NCBI RefSeq assembly: GCF_000424665.1
Contig: NZ_AUKI01000005.1
Span: 1-60,285 of the forward strand
Direction: 5' to 3'
DNA length: 60,285 bases
Origin: Salinimicrobium terrae DSM 17865
GTDB lineage: Bacteria; Bacteroidota; Bacteroidia; Flavobacteriales; Flavobacteriaceae
The translations under genes and the position numbers were made by a program. Below the pieces are notes generated by a model. It searched no databases, had not been told where the DNA came from, and worked only from the letters and a program-made list of their open reading frames with translations. Below are positions 34,451 through 42,704 of this stretch, one piece after another. Within the stretch, counting starts at the first letter, position 1. Every line of letters starts with the position of its first letter.

Positions 34451-35389
34451 CTACATAAGACCCCTGCCTATTTTATTGAGTTTGCCGTTTTCCCTATACT
34501 CTTTTGAAAGCTTATCAAGGATTCCGTTAATAAAAATACTACTTTTAGGAGTACTGTATTCTTTGGCAATTTCTAAATATTCGTTAATAGTTACTTTTAC
34601 GGGTATAGAGGGAAATTTTAAAAATTCACAAATGGCCATTTTAATTAAAATGGTATCAATATCGGCGATTCTTTCCTTATCCCAGTTCGGGGTCTTCCCC
34701 TCCATCTCATTGGCAAGACTCTGATCGTTGAGCAATGTCTTCCTAAATAATTCTACTGCATAGTCTTTGTCTTCAGTGCTTTTAAAAAGACGTGTCAACC
34801 CCTGCTCTTTTCCCGCAGATGCTTTTTGCAGCATTTTCACTATAGCAGTATTCACAAGAGGAAGGTCATCAATCCAGGTGATCTTCTTATCTTCCAGATA
34901 ATCGTAAAGTTTTTCGTTGGGGGCAATTATTTCCTTAAAAATGGTAATAACAAACTCTTTATCCTCCTTAAAACTCGAAGTCCGGGTGGACATATATTCC
35001 TGAAAGAGTTCGCTTTTTCTGATCTCTGACCAAAGAATCTCAACATATTCGTCGTCATTCTTCCAGTTATTGAGTTTTCGGGTCTCCAGTGCCAGATTAA
35101 GAGCTTTGTTCTTCTCCAGTTGCGCGATCAACTCGTTATTTACAAATTTCCGGTTGGGATCCACATCTTCTTCAGAAGGCAAATGCTTTTGCTGAGATTT
35201 TTCTAAATAATCTTCTGCATAATCTTTGATCTCCACGAATAAATTCAGCATTAAAAGATACAGGTCGTACATCTCGTCCATGCTTTTGAGAAGAAACTTC
35301 TCTTCTGACTTTAAATTGTCATTTTCGCTCTGGGAATAGGCGTATAGAGATTGCATTACTTTAACCCTGATATGTCTTCTGGTCAACAT
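34451..35389 (-). CDS. nusB: Transcription antitermination factor NusB
   Basis: 312 residues. The conserved NusB core is split between an N-terminal RRHIRVKVMQSLYAY segment and the C-terminal part (IADIDTILIKMAICEFLKFPSIPVKVTINEYLEIAKEYSTPKSSIFINGILDKL). The family in most bacteria is about 140 residues; Bacteroidetes members have an inserted helical region (about 25-215), as here. Binds boxA of rRNA transcripts with NusE. Heads the nusB-DUF1573-yajC operon. Confidence 0.94.
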   Translation of the reverse strand: MLTRRHIRVKVMQSLYAYSQSENDNLKSEEKFLLKSMDEMYDLYLLMLNLFVEIKDYAEDYLEKSQQKHLPSEEDVDPNRKFVNNELIAQLEKNKALNLALETRKLNNWKNDDEYVEILWSEIRKSELFQEYMSTRTSSFKEDKEFVITIFKEIIAPNEKLYDYLEDKKITWIDDLPLVNTAIVKMLQKASAGKEQGLTRLFKSTEDKDYAVELFRKTLLNDQSLANEMEGKTPNWDKERIADIDTILIKMAICEFLKFPSIPVKVTINEYLEIAKEYSTPKSSIFINGILDKLSKEYRENGKLNKIGRGLM

Positions 35390-35406
35390 AGCTGTAAAAG
35401 AACTTT

Positions 35407-35441
35407 AAAAAATTAGGGCGAAAGGTGTTTCCCTTCCGCCC
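35407..35441 (-). terminator. Terminator of the leucine-type dehydrogenase gene
   Basis: GGGCGGAAGG (35441-35432) pairs with CCTTTCGCCC (35425-35416) with one G-T pair and loop GAAACA, then a run of six T. It lies directly after the nusB -7 box. Confidence 0.75.
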
Positions 35442-35443
35442 GG

Positions 35444-35451
35444 CAAAAATA
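35444..35451 (-). promoter_or_regulatory. nusB operon promoter -7 box
   Basis: TATTTTTG then C on the minus strand. The predicted transcription start falls at the base of the preceding gene's terminator hairpin. Confidence 0.6.
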
Positions 35452-35476
35452 GTATTTAATTGAAAAACCGCTGGGG

Positions 35477-36574
35477 TTATTTGCTATTTTTTCTCGCAGC
35501 TATTCGCTGCTGTGCAACTTTGAGAGCAGCTTCATGAGTTGAAATGTCATTAGCTTCGGCTGCGGTTAGGATTTCAAGTGTTGTGTTGTAGATATTCTGG
35601 GTCTTTTCCATGATCTCTTTTCTTCCGTAGCCTTCCAGTTCGGCATAGACATTTATGATACCTCCGGCATTGATTAGAAAATCGGGTGCGTAAACAATTC
35701 CTTTTTCTTTAAGAATACTTCCGTGTTTAGTATCATCGGCTAACTGATTGTTGGCAGCTCCTGCGATTATCGAAGCTTTGAACCTGTCAATGGTCTTATC
35801 GTTAATTGTGGCTCCAAGAGCACAGGGAGCATAAATATCTACATCTGCACCATAGACATCATCTCCACCATAAATTGTAGCATTATAGCGATCTCTCAAC
35901 CGGATCAATTTCTCCTGATTAATATCGCTGATGATTACCTGTGCACCTTCTTTAGTTAAGTAATCTACCAATGACTCTCCCACGTGACCAACTCCCTGTA
36001 CAAGAACAAATCTTCCCTGCAGGTCATCGTTGCCATATTGAAATTTTGCTGCCGCTTTCATTCCCATGTAAACTCCGTAAGCAGTTACAGGAGATGGATT
36101 TCCGGCACCACCTTTATCTTCAGAAATTCCGGTAACATAAGGCGTCACCTCTCGTACCGTATCCATATCGACGGTCTCCATGCCCACATCTTCCGCCGTA
36201 AGGTATTTGCCACTCAGGGAGTGGACAAATTCCCCAAATCTACGCATGAGTTCCGGAGTTTTCTGAGTTTTTGCATCACCAATGATTACAGCTTTACCAC
36301 CTCCAAGATTAAGTCCCGTAACTGCACTTTTAAAGGTCATACCGCGGGAAAGTCTCAACACATCATTAAGGGCTTCCCATTCACTGTTGTAATTCCACAT
36401 GCGGGTGCCGCCAAGTGCAGGTCCTAAAACTGTGTTGTGAATTCCAATAATTGCCTTTAATCCTGTATCTTTGTCGTTGCAAAAAACCACTTGTTCATGG
36501 TCATCAAAGGAAAGCTGCCCAAAAACCGGAGCGGCTTTTTTAAATTCATTTACCTTAAGAACATCCACTGTCAT
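35477..36574 (-). CDS. Leu/Phe/Val/Glu dehydrogenase family protein (leucine dehydrogenase-like)
   Basis: 365 residues. NAD-dependent oxidative deamination of branched-chain amino acids is the usual role. Catalytic Lys residues lie in GGTRMWNY...LRLSRGMTFKSAVTGLNLGGGKAVIIGD, the Asp in TAEDVGMETVDMD, and the Rossmann fold in VLVQGVGHVGESLVDYL. The metabolic neighbour for leucine breakdown, HMG-CoA lyase, is elsewhere in the window. Single gene with own promoter and terminator. Confidence 0.92.
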   Translation of the reverse strand: MTVDVLKVNEFKKAAPVFGQLSFDDHEQVVFCNDKDTGLKAIIGIHNTVLGPALGGTRMWNYNSEWEALNDVLRLSRGMTFKSAVTGLNLGGGKAVIIGDAKTQKTPELMRRFGEFVHSLSGKYLTAEDVGMETVDMDTVREVTPYVTGISEDKGGAGNPSPVTAYGVYMGMKAAAKFQYGNDDLQGRFVLVQGVGHVGESLVDYLTKEGAQVIISDINQEKLIRLRDRYNATIYGGDDVYGADVDIYAPCALGATINDKTIDRFKASIIAGAANNQLADDTKHGSILKEKGIVYAPDFLINAGGIINVYAELEGYGRKEIMEKTQNIYNTTLEILTAAEANDISTHEAALKVAQQRIAARKNSK

Positions 36575-36620
36575 TAGTTTTAAAATTTGATAAAATTCCG
36601 TAATTCGAAATATTTTATAA

Positions 36621-36628
36621 CAAACATA
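36621..36628 (-). promoter_or_regulatory. Leucine-type dehydrogenase promoter -7 box
   Basis: TATGTTTG on the minus strand, 46 bases before the start; no clear TTG upstream. Confidence 0.5.
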
Positions 36629-36700
36629 ATGAATATTTCATTTTATAAGCATTGTACTTAGAAAAAAATGTGAAATTGAAAATGCAGCCGGAGAAGCCGT

Positions 36701-38458
36701 ATGAAAGAACTTAAACATCTTAATAAATATTTCTACAAATATAAGTGGCACCTCATAGGAGGAATTATTATTACAATTGCAGCACGTGTCTTTGCTATTC
36801 TTACTCCCCGTTTTATTGGTGAATCCACTACTGCAATTGAAGAATATGTAACCGGCGAAATTACTTCGGAAGCTGTCCTGCGCGAAGAACTCATGCACAA
36901 CATTCTACTTATCCTGGGTGCGACCTTAATGGCGGCTCTCTTTACATTTTTAATGAGACAGGCGATCATTGTGGTGTCCAGACATATTGAATATGATCTT
37001 AAGAACGAAGTTTACCGAAAATATCAGGACCTCTCCCTTAACTTTTATAAAAAGAACCGTACGGGTGATCTTATGAACAGGATAAGCGAGGATGTATCGC
37101 AAGTGCGCATGTATGCGGGGCCCGCCATTATGTACAGTTTACAAACCGGTGTCTTGTTCATCGTGGTAATACCATATATGTTCTTACAGGCGCCGGAACT
37201 CACCCTCTACGTGATCTCTCCTCTGCCGATACTATCTTTTGCCATCTATAAGCTCAGTGTTGCGATCAACAAACGAAGTACCATTGTTCAGCAATATTTA
37301 TCAAAGCTAAACACCTTTACCCAGGAAAGCTTTAGCGGAATTTCTGTAATTAAATCTTATGGACTCGAGCCGCAAACTAATACATCATTCGTTACCCTTT
37401 CAAATGAAAACAAGGAAAAAAACATAGATCTCGTAAAGGTACAGGCTTTCTTTTTCCCGCTTATGATCCTGCTTATTGGCGCCAGTAACATCCTGGTAAT
37501 CTATATTGGGGGAAGGAAATTCATTAACGGTGAAATTGAAGAGCTGGGGGTAATTGTTGAATTTCTCCTTTATGTTAATATGCTTACATGGCCTGTTGCC
37601 ACAGTAGGATGGGTAACTTCCATTGTTCAGCAGGCCGAAGCCTCTCAGAAAAGGATCAACGAATTCCTGAAAGAAGTTCCACAGATCCAAAATCCTTCCA
37701 ATGAACCCGAAGACGTACAGGGATCTATCGCTTTTAAAAATGTGACTTTCACCTATGAAGACACAAATATCACAGCTCTCAAAAACATTAGCTTTGAGGT
37801 AGAAAGCGGGGAGACCCTTGCGGTAATTGGGAAAACCGGGTCGGGTAAATCTACTATTCTGGAACTCATAGGCCGCCTCTATGACGTAGAACAGGGCGAG
37901 ATCACTATTGATGGCAAGAATTTAGAAACTATGAACTTAAAAGATCTAAGGGAAAGTATAGGTTACGTGCCACAGGATGCCTTCTTGTTCAGCGATTCCA
38001 TTAGAAACAATATTAAGTTTGGGAAAGCAGATGCTTCTGAAGAGGAGATCATAGAAGCCGCAAAGAATGCGGCGGTACACAAGAATATTACTGGCCTCAG
38101 CAAAGGATATGACACAGTATTGGGAGAACGTGGAATCACCCTCTCCGGTGGACAAAAACAACGGGTCTCCATTGCCCGGGCCATAGTACATGATCCAAAA
38201 ATTCTGCTTTTTGACGATTCCCTTTCCGCAGTTGATACAGAGACAGAAGAAGAAATTCTTAATAATCTATTTAAAATTAGCAAGAACAAGACCACCATAA
38301 TCGTAAGCCACAGGATCTCATCAGTAAAAAATGCCGATAAAATCATCATTCTGGAGGACGGCAGGATCGTGCAGCGTGGCACTCACCAGCAACTTCTGGG
38401 AACAGAAGGCTACTACAAAGAACTGTACCTGAAACAACTTAGTGAAAAAGAAATGTAA
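36701..38458 (+). CDS. ABC exporter (MsbA-like half-transporter)
   Basis: 585 residues: six-helix transmembrane domain (about 15-320) fused to a nucleotide-binding domain (about 345-580). Walker A GKTGSGKST, Q-loop GYVPQDAFLF, signature LSGGQKQRVSIARA and H-loop IVSHRISSV are intact. Walker B reads ILLFDDSLSAVD, with Asp where the catalytic Glu normally follows; this is the pattern of the degenerate site in heterodimeric exporters. No partner half-transporter is adjacent. Substrate could be lipid A, lipid or drug. Confidence 0.92.
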   Translation: MKELKHLNKYFYKYKWHLIGGIIITIAARVFAILTPRFIGESTTAIEEYVTGEITSEAVLREELMHNILLILGATLMAALFTFLMRQAIIVVSRHIEYDLKNEVYRKYQDLSLNFYKKNRTGDLMNRISEDVSQVRMYAGPAIMYSLQTGVLFIVVIPYMFLQAPELTLYVISPLPILSFAIYKLSVAINKRSTIVQQYLSKLNTFTQESFSGISVIKSYGLEPQTNTSFVTLSNENKEKNIDLVKVQAFFFPLMILLIGASNILVIYIGGRKFINGEIEELGVIVEFLLYVNMLTWPVATVGWVTSIVQQAEASQKRINEFLKEVPQIQNPSNEPEDVQGSIAFKNVTFTYEDTNITALKNISFEVESGETLAVIGKTGSGKSTILELIGRLYDVEQGEITIDGKNLETMNLKDLRESIGYVPQDAFLFSDSIRNNIKFGKADASEEEIIEAAKNAAVHKNITGLSKGYDTVLGERGITLSGGQKQRVSIARAIVHDPKILLFDDSLSAVDTETEEEILNNLFKISKNKTTIIVSHRISSVKNADKIIILEDGRIVQRGTHQQLLGTEGYYKELYLKQLSEKEM

Positions 38459-38533
38459 AAATTTGTTGCGGAATGTTAATTTTTTTTGGATTTTTGAACC
38501 TAAGATTTACAAACCGTAAAAGATATTTTGATT

Positions 38534-38932
38534 ATGAGCGACAATGGAACGATTGAAAAAGAAGAAATTTTTTCCAAGGTCTTAAGAGCCGGGCGCCGCA
38601 CCTATTTTTTTGATGTTAGGGCGACAAAGGCCAATGATTATTACCTAACGATTACCGAAAGCAAAAAATTCACCAATGAAGACGGTTCCTTCCATTACAA
38701 GAAGCACAAGATCTATCTTTACAAGGAAGACTTTGCCGGCTTTAATGAAATCTTACAGGAAATGACCGATTTTATTCTTGATGAAAAAGGAGAAGAAGTC
38801 ATAAGTGAGCGTCATCAAAAGAATTTCAAAAAGGAATACGAAGAGGAAGAAACAGAAAATGGAAAAAAGAAAGAAGCAACCGGGGAACCATCTGCCGCAG
38901 CTTTTACCAATATAAGTTTTGAAGATATATAA
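38534..38932 (+). CDS. DUF3276 / PUR-family nucleic-acid-binding protein
   Basis: 132 residues. PUR-alpha-like repeat: EEIFSKVLRAGRRTYFFDVRATKANDYYLTITESKKF, then YKKHKIYLYKEDFAGFNEILQEM, with an acidic, disordered tail. Family found across Bacteroidetes; binds single-stranded nucleic acid in structural homologues. ATG at 38534 chosen over the TTG two codons upstream. Followed by a terminator. Confidence 0.92.
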   Translation: MSDNGTIEKEEIFSKVLRAGRRTYFFDVRATKANDYYLTITESKKFTNEDGSFHYKKHKIYLYKEDFAGFNEILQEMTDFILDEKGEEVISERHQKNFKKEYEEEETENGKKKEATGEPSAAAFTNISFEDI

Positions 38933-38953
38933 TTAACTTTTACCTCTTATAAT

Positions 38954-38985
38954 AACCGTCCCGAGCAATTGGGATGGTTTTTTTA
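38954..38985 (+). terminator. DUF3276 gene terminator
   Basis: AACCGTCCC (38954-38962) pairs with GGGATGGTT (38971-38979) with one G-T pair, then seven T. Confidence 0.85.
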
Positions 38986-39010
38986 TATTAGGGTCCCAAA
39001 AATGTCATTT

Positions 39011-41524
39011 ATGAGATCATTGTTTATTGTCCTCTTTCTATTCTTTAACCTCCATCTACTTGCGCAGGAGGAACTTGACCTCTCCTATTACCTGCCGCAG
39101 GATGTGAAATACAATGCTGAAATTCCAAAACCCCAGGATGTTCTGGGTTATATTCCCGGAGAATGGCACGCGAGCCACGATCAAATTGTTAATTATATGA
39201 GGGCTTTAGCTGAAGCTTCTCCCCGAATTACTCTTGAAAACAGGGGAAGAACATTTGAAGGCAGGCCTCTAATACTGCTTAAAATAACCTCGGAAGGAAA
39301 TCATCAAAACCTGGAGGAGATAAGACGCCGACATGTAGCATTGACCGAACCGGGTTCCGAAGATCTTGATCTTTCTGAAATGCCCGTAGTGGTGAACCAG
39401 GGGTTTTCAATCCACGGAAATGAAGCCAGTGGTGCAAACGCTGCACTTCTGGCCGCTTATTATCTTGCTGCGGCTGAAGGTCCGGAGATTGAAGAATTAC
39501 TACAGAATACTGTAATTTTATTTGATCCTGTATTCAATCCGGATGGATTACAACGCTTCGCATCCTGGGTGAACACGAACAAAAGCGCCAATATTAATCC
39601 CGATCCACAGGATAGAGAGTACGATGAAACCTGGCCGGGTGGACGCACTAACCATTACTGGTTTGATATGAACAGGGACTGGCTGCCGGTTCAATTGCCG
39701 GAAAGTCGCGCAAGGATCGAAACTTTTCATAACTGGTATCCTAATGTGCTGACAGATCATCATGAGATGGGTTCCAACTCTACCTTTTTCTTTCAGCCCG
39801 GAATTCCCTCAAGAACACATCCTCTTACGCCCGATCTTAATCAGGAGTTGACCAGGGAAATAGGCACCTACCATGCTGCCGCTTTTGATGATATTGGTTC
39901 CCTGTATTACACAGAGGAGAATTACGACGATTTTTACTACGGAAAGGGTTCTACTTTCCCCGACATCCAGGGAAGTGTGGGGATACTTTTTGAACAGGGA
40001 AGTTCCCGCGGACATGCCCAGGAAACTGATCATGGGGTTCTGACTTTCCCATTTACCATTCGGAATCAATTCACTGCGGCACTTTCTACACTTGAAGCTG
40101 CTAAAGAAATGCGCGTAAGACTCCTGGAGTACCAGAGAAATTTCTACCAGAATGCCAGAAAAGAAGCTGAAAAAGGAGCTTATGTCTTCGGAAACCGTAA
40201 AGATGCTTCCTCGGCTTATCACCTGGCCGAAATTCTTAAACGCCACAAGGTAGAACTACATGAACTAAGAGAGCCTTTCACCGAAAACGGTGAATCTTTT
40301 GAACCGGGGAGCAGCTACGTAGTCCCAAAGAAGCAAAAACAACATCGGCTTCTGGAGGCTATGTTTGAGCAAAGAACAGAATTTCAAGACAGCCTTTTTT
40401 ATGACATTTCGGCCTGGACTTTCCCGCTGGCTTTCAACCTGGATTTCACAGATGAAGCGAGGATGAGTGTAGCAGGGCAAATGATCGACAGCCTCACGAG
40501 ACCGGCAGTAGATCTTCCCGCCAAGAGTGAATATGCCTATCTCATGGAATGGCATCCTTATGAAGCTCCAAAAGCCTTAAACGAGATCCTGAACAAAGGA
40601 CTGCGTGCACAAGTCGCAATGCAACCTTTTAATGTCGGAAACAAAAAATATGATTATGGAACTATTTTGATTCCTGCACAAAATCAGGAAATAAATTCTG
40701 AAGAGATCTACGACTTCCTTAGAGAAGTATCAAAAGATGCCCATGTTGAGATCTCGGCAGCCGACACGGGATTAACAGGGGGAGTGAACCTTGGAAGTAA
40801 CCAGTTTCGGGCTCTGGAACCGCAAAAGGTAGCCTTATTGGTCGGGGAAGGTATTACACCTTATGATGCCGGGGAAATCTGGCACCTGTTCGATCAACGC
40901 TACGACATGAAGATCACTAAACTGGATCTTAAGAATTTTTCGCGTACCGATTTGAGCCGTTATACAGATATCATCCTTTCCAATGCCTGGGGCAACGCTT
41001 TAGGAAAAGATGAGGCCGATAAGTTAAAAGAATGGGTTCGCCGCGGCGGCACGCTTATAGGTTATAAAAATGCTGCAACCTGGTTTGACAAGAATGAATT
41101 CATGGAACTTGAATTTAAGAAAAATGAAGTGGAGGCAAATAATGTCACTTTTGAGCAGAGAAGAGACTTCAGGGGTGCACAGGGAATTGGAGGTGCTATT
41201 TTTGAAGCCAAACAAGATTTATCTCACCCTGTCAATTTCGGATACAAGGATGATAAAATTGCTCTTTTCAGAGATACTACCTTATTTGTGGAAGCAGATT
41301 CAACTTCTTATAAGAATCCGATAATCTACACTGAAAATCCTCTTTTAAGCGGGTATATAAGTGAAGAAAATCTTGAGTTACTTCCCGGTACTGTACCTTT
41401 TAAACACAATTCAATGGGAAGAGGAAATATAATTTTGTTTACAGATAACACCAACTTCAGGGCGTTCTGGTATGGGACGAATAAATTGTTGATGAATGCA
41501 ATTTTCTTTGGAGATGAAATGTAG
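39011..41524 (+). CDS. Secreted M14-family zinc carboxypeptidase
   Basis: About 837 residues with signal peptide MRSLFIVLFLFFNLHLLAQ. The peptidase domain (about 45-370) has the zinc set His and Glu of FSIHGNEASG, His of LTDHHEMGSNS, substrate-binding NPDG and DMNRDW, and a Glu in VGILFEQGSSRGHAQET. A C-terminal half carries a glutamine-amidotransferase-like segment (about 615-720: VALLVGEGITPYDAGEIWHLFDQ, WVRRGGTLIG), seen in the large Bacteroidetes M14 proteins. Starts upstream of 39002 fall in the terminator of the previous gene; ATG 39002 (MSFMRS) is the alternative. Confidence 0.92.
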   Translation: MRSLFIVLFLFFNLHLLAQEELDLSYYLPQDVKYNAEIPKPQDVLGYIPGEWHASHDQIVNYMRALAEASPRITLENRGRTFEGRPLILLKITSEGNHQNLEEIRRRHVALTEPGSEDLDLSEMPVVVNQGFSIHGNEASGANAALLAAYYLAAAEGPEIEELLQNTVILFDPVFNPDGLQRFASWVNTNKSANINPDPQDREYDETWPGGRTNHYWFDMNRDWLPVQLPESRARIETFHNWYPNVLTDHHEMGSNSTFFFQPGIPSRTHPLTPDLNQELTREIGTYHAAAFDDIGSLYYTEENYDDFYYGKGSTFPDIQGSVGILFEQGSSRGHAQETDHGVLTFPFTIRNQFTAALSTLEAAKEMRVRLLEYQRNFYQNARKEAEKGAYVFGNRKDASSAYHLAEILKRHKVELHELREPFTENGESFEPGSSYVVPKKQKQHRLLEAMFEQRTEFQDSLFYDISAWTFPLAFNLDFTDEARMSVAGQMIDSLTRPAVDLPAKSEYAYLMEWHPYEAPKALNEILNKGLRAQVAMQPFNVGNKKYDYGTILIPAQNQEINSEEIYDFLREVSKDAHVEISAADTGLTGGVNLGSNQFRALEPQKVALLVGEGITPYDAGEIWHLFDQRYDMKITKLDLKNFSRTDLSRYTDIILSNAWGNALGKDEADKLKEWVRRGGTLIGYKNAATWFDKNEFMELEFKKNEVEANNVTFEQRRDFRGAQGIGGAIFEAKQDLSHPVNFGYKDDKIALFRDTTLFVEADSTSYKNPIIYTENPLLSGYISEENLELLPGTVPFKHNSMGRGNIILFTDNTNFRAFWYGTNKLLMNAIFFGDEM

Positions 41525-41528
41525 AATA

Positions 41529-41563
41529 GATTTGAGATCTGAGATCTGAGACTTGAGATAAAA
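41529..41563 (+). repeat. Heptad tract GATCTGA immediately after the M14 stop
   Basis: Five uninterrupted units: GATTTGA, GATCTGA, GATCTGA, GACTTGA, GATAAAA, starting four bases after the stop codon. Confidence 0.9.
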
Positions 41564-41606
41564 AAGAAGAGGTTCCAAAAATGCCATTTTTGGAATCTCT
41601 TCTTAT
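41562..41606 (+). terminator. M14 gene terminator with CAAAAATG core
   Basis: AAGAAGAGGTTC pairs with GAATCTCTTCTT (one G-T pair) around CCAAAAATGCCATTTTTGG. Stem of about 20 bp followed by T-rich DNA. Confidence 0.85.
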
Positions 41607-41742
41607 TTTAAGCTAAAGCCCTTTTCTTATTTTTCATTTCGTCCTCCGGATAAAGCCGGAGGCAATTCAAATACTCTGAATTTGGCAAACCATTTAATCC
41701 ACTCCTGACAGTTACAAAAAGCTAAAACCATATAAAGATGAA

Positions 41743-41768
41743 TTGCCAGTGGCTTCAGCCACTGGCAA
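41743..41768. repeat. Near-perfect palindrome
   Basis: TTGCCAGTGGCT (41743-41754) and AGCCACTGGCAA (41757-41768) separated by TC; a second one (CCCGGGCT/AGCCC) follows at about 41784-41799 and CCTCCGG/CCGGAGG precedes at about 41643-41662. The 286 bases between M14 and the CDF gene hold these hairpins and no gene. Confidence 0.8.
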
Positions 41769-41810
41769 ACAATAAAATTTCTCCCCGGGCTCTAGCCCAA
41801 GAAAGTCAGA

Positions 41811-42455
41811 TTAACAAGAGTCACTGCTACAGCTTAAACCCTTCGACCTCGCATCCTCAAAAGCTTCTTTACCTTCTTTCCAGGCATACCATGCGATACC
41901 CAAACTTCCGAGGGCGTCAACATAAGGTATTTGCCACAGCTCGTAAAGTCCGCTTGAAATGAGCAGGATAAAAGATAGGTAGAAACAGGTTTTTGTGCAC
42001 TTGGCATCGGAGATTATCGGCTGGCTATTCAGCTCCTCTCCTACTTTTATCTTTTCCCTGTACAGAAAATACATTGTGAGAATTGAAAGAACAGCAATGA
42101 TGATTCCAACTAAAGTAGTATCAGGTTCTGAACCGAATACTACACTCAACCCAGCTCCAACTACCAAACCCGCAGTTAGTATATAAAATGCAGTTCCGGT
42201 GATTTTTAATGCTCTGATCTCAAAACCATCCCGCTCATTCACAGGATTTCGTCGCATGCGGTAAATCATATGTGCTATTCCTATTCCCGAAAGCACTTCT
42301 ACAAAACTGTCAAGACCAAATCCAAAAAGTGCAAGGGTTTCATCACTGGCTCCAAAAAAGGTCGATACTACCCCTTCAATTAAATTATAACCAATTGTGA
42401 TATAGCTTAGAATTAGGGCGTAATGGAGTTTCTTTATATGAGTTTTATCTTCCAT
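41811..42455 (-). CDS. Atypical cation diffusion facilitator (transmembrane domain only)
   Basis: 214 residues with about six membrane helices, resembling the cation-efflux fold but lacking the cytosolic C-terminal domain (usual CDF length about 300). Candidate metal ligands: Asp and Glu in FGLDSFVEVLSG, Asp plus two Cys in ISDAKCTKTCFY, a late Asp in YVDALGS, and a Cys pair at the C terminus (CSSDSC). The normal HxxxD motifs are not seen. It lies downstream of a TonB receptor and a Cys-rich secreted protein on the same strand, suggesting metal handling. Confidence 0.82.
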   Translation of the reverse strand: MEDKTHIKKLHYALILSYITIGYNLIEGVVSTFFGASDETLALFGFGLDSFVEVLSGIGIAHMIYRMRRNPVNERDGFEIRALKITGTAFYILTAGLVVGAGLSVVFGSEPDTTLVGIIIAVLSILTMYFLYREKIKVGEELNSQPIISDAKCTKTCFYLSFILLISSGLYELWQIPYVDALGSLGIAWYAWKEGKEAFEDARSKGLSCSSDSC

Positions 42456-42504
42456 AGAATAAATTTAAGTTAGAACTGCAAGATTTCCATAAACTTCTGA
42501 CCTA

Positions 42505-42537
42505 CCAGAGACCCTGAAATAAGTTCAGGGTGACGGT
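42505..42537. repeat. Solo copy of the CCCTGAA/TTCAGGG hairpin
   Basis: GACCCTGAAATAAGTTCAGGGTGACG, the second hairpin of the 83-bp array unit, here as a single copy between the CDF and TonB-receptor genes. Confidence 0.85.
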
Positions 42538-42704
42538 TTAGTTCAGAAGAATATAAGTGCCTTCGTATAAGAAGGATCACGAATTCGGCATCTAGTTATT
42601 AGATTAATCGCTAAAGTGTAACCGGTACATCTCATTAAGGAAGACCCTTCAGGCTCTCTTTAGCACACCTTCTTAAAAACAATTATAAGCACAAAACCGC
42701 AACT

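Noticed and set aside
41811-42455. Truncated CDF gene
   Set aside because: Start, stop and C-terminal CSSDSC look natural and six helices are complete; a short CDF-like family is more likely than truncation.
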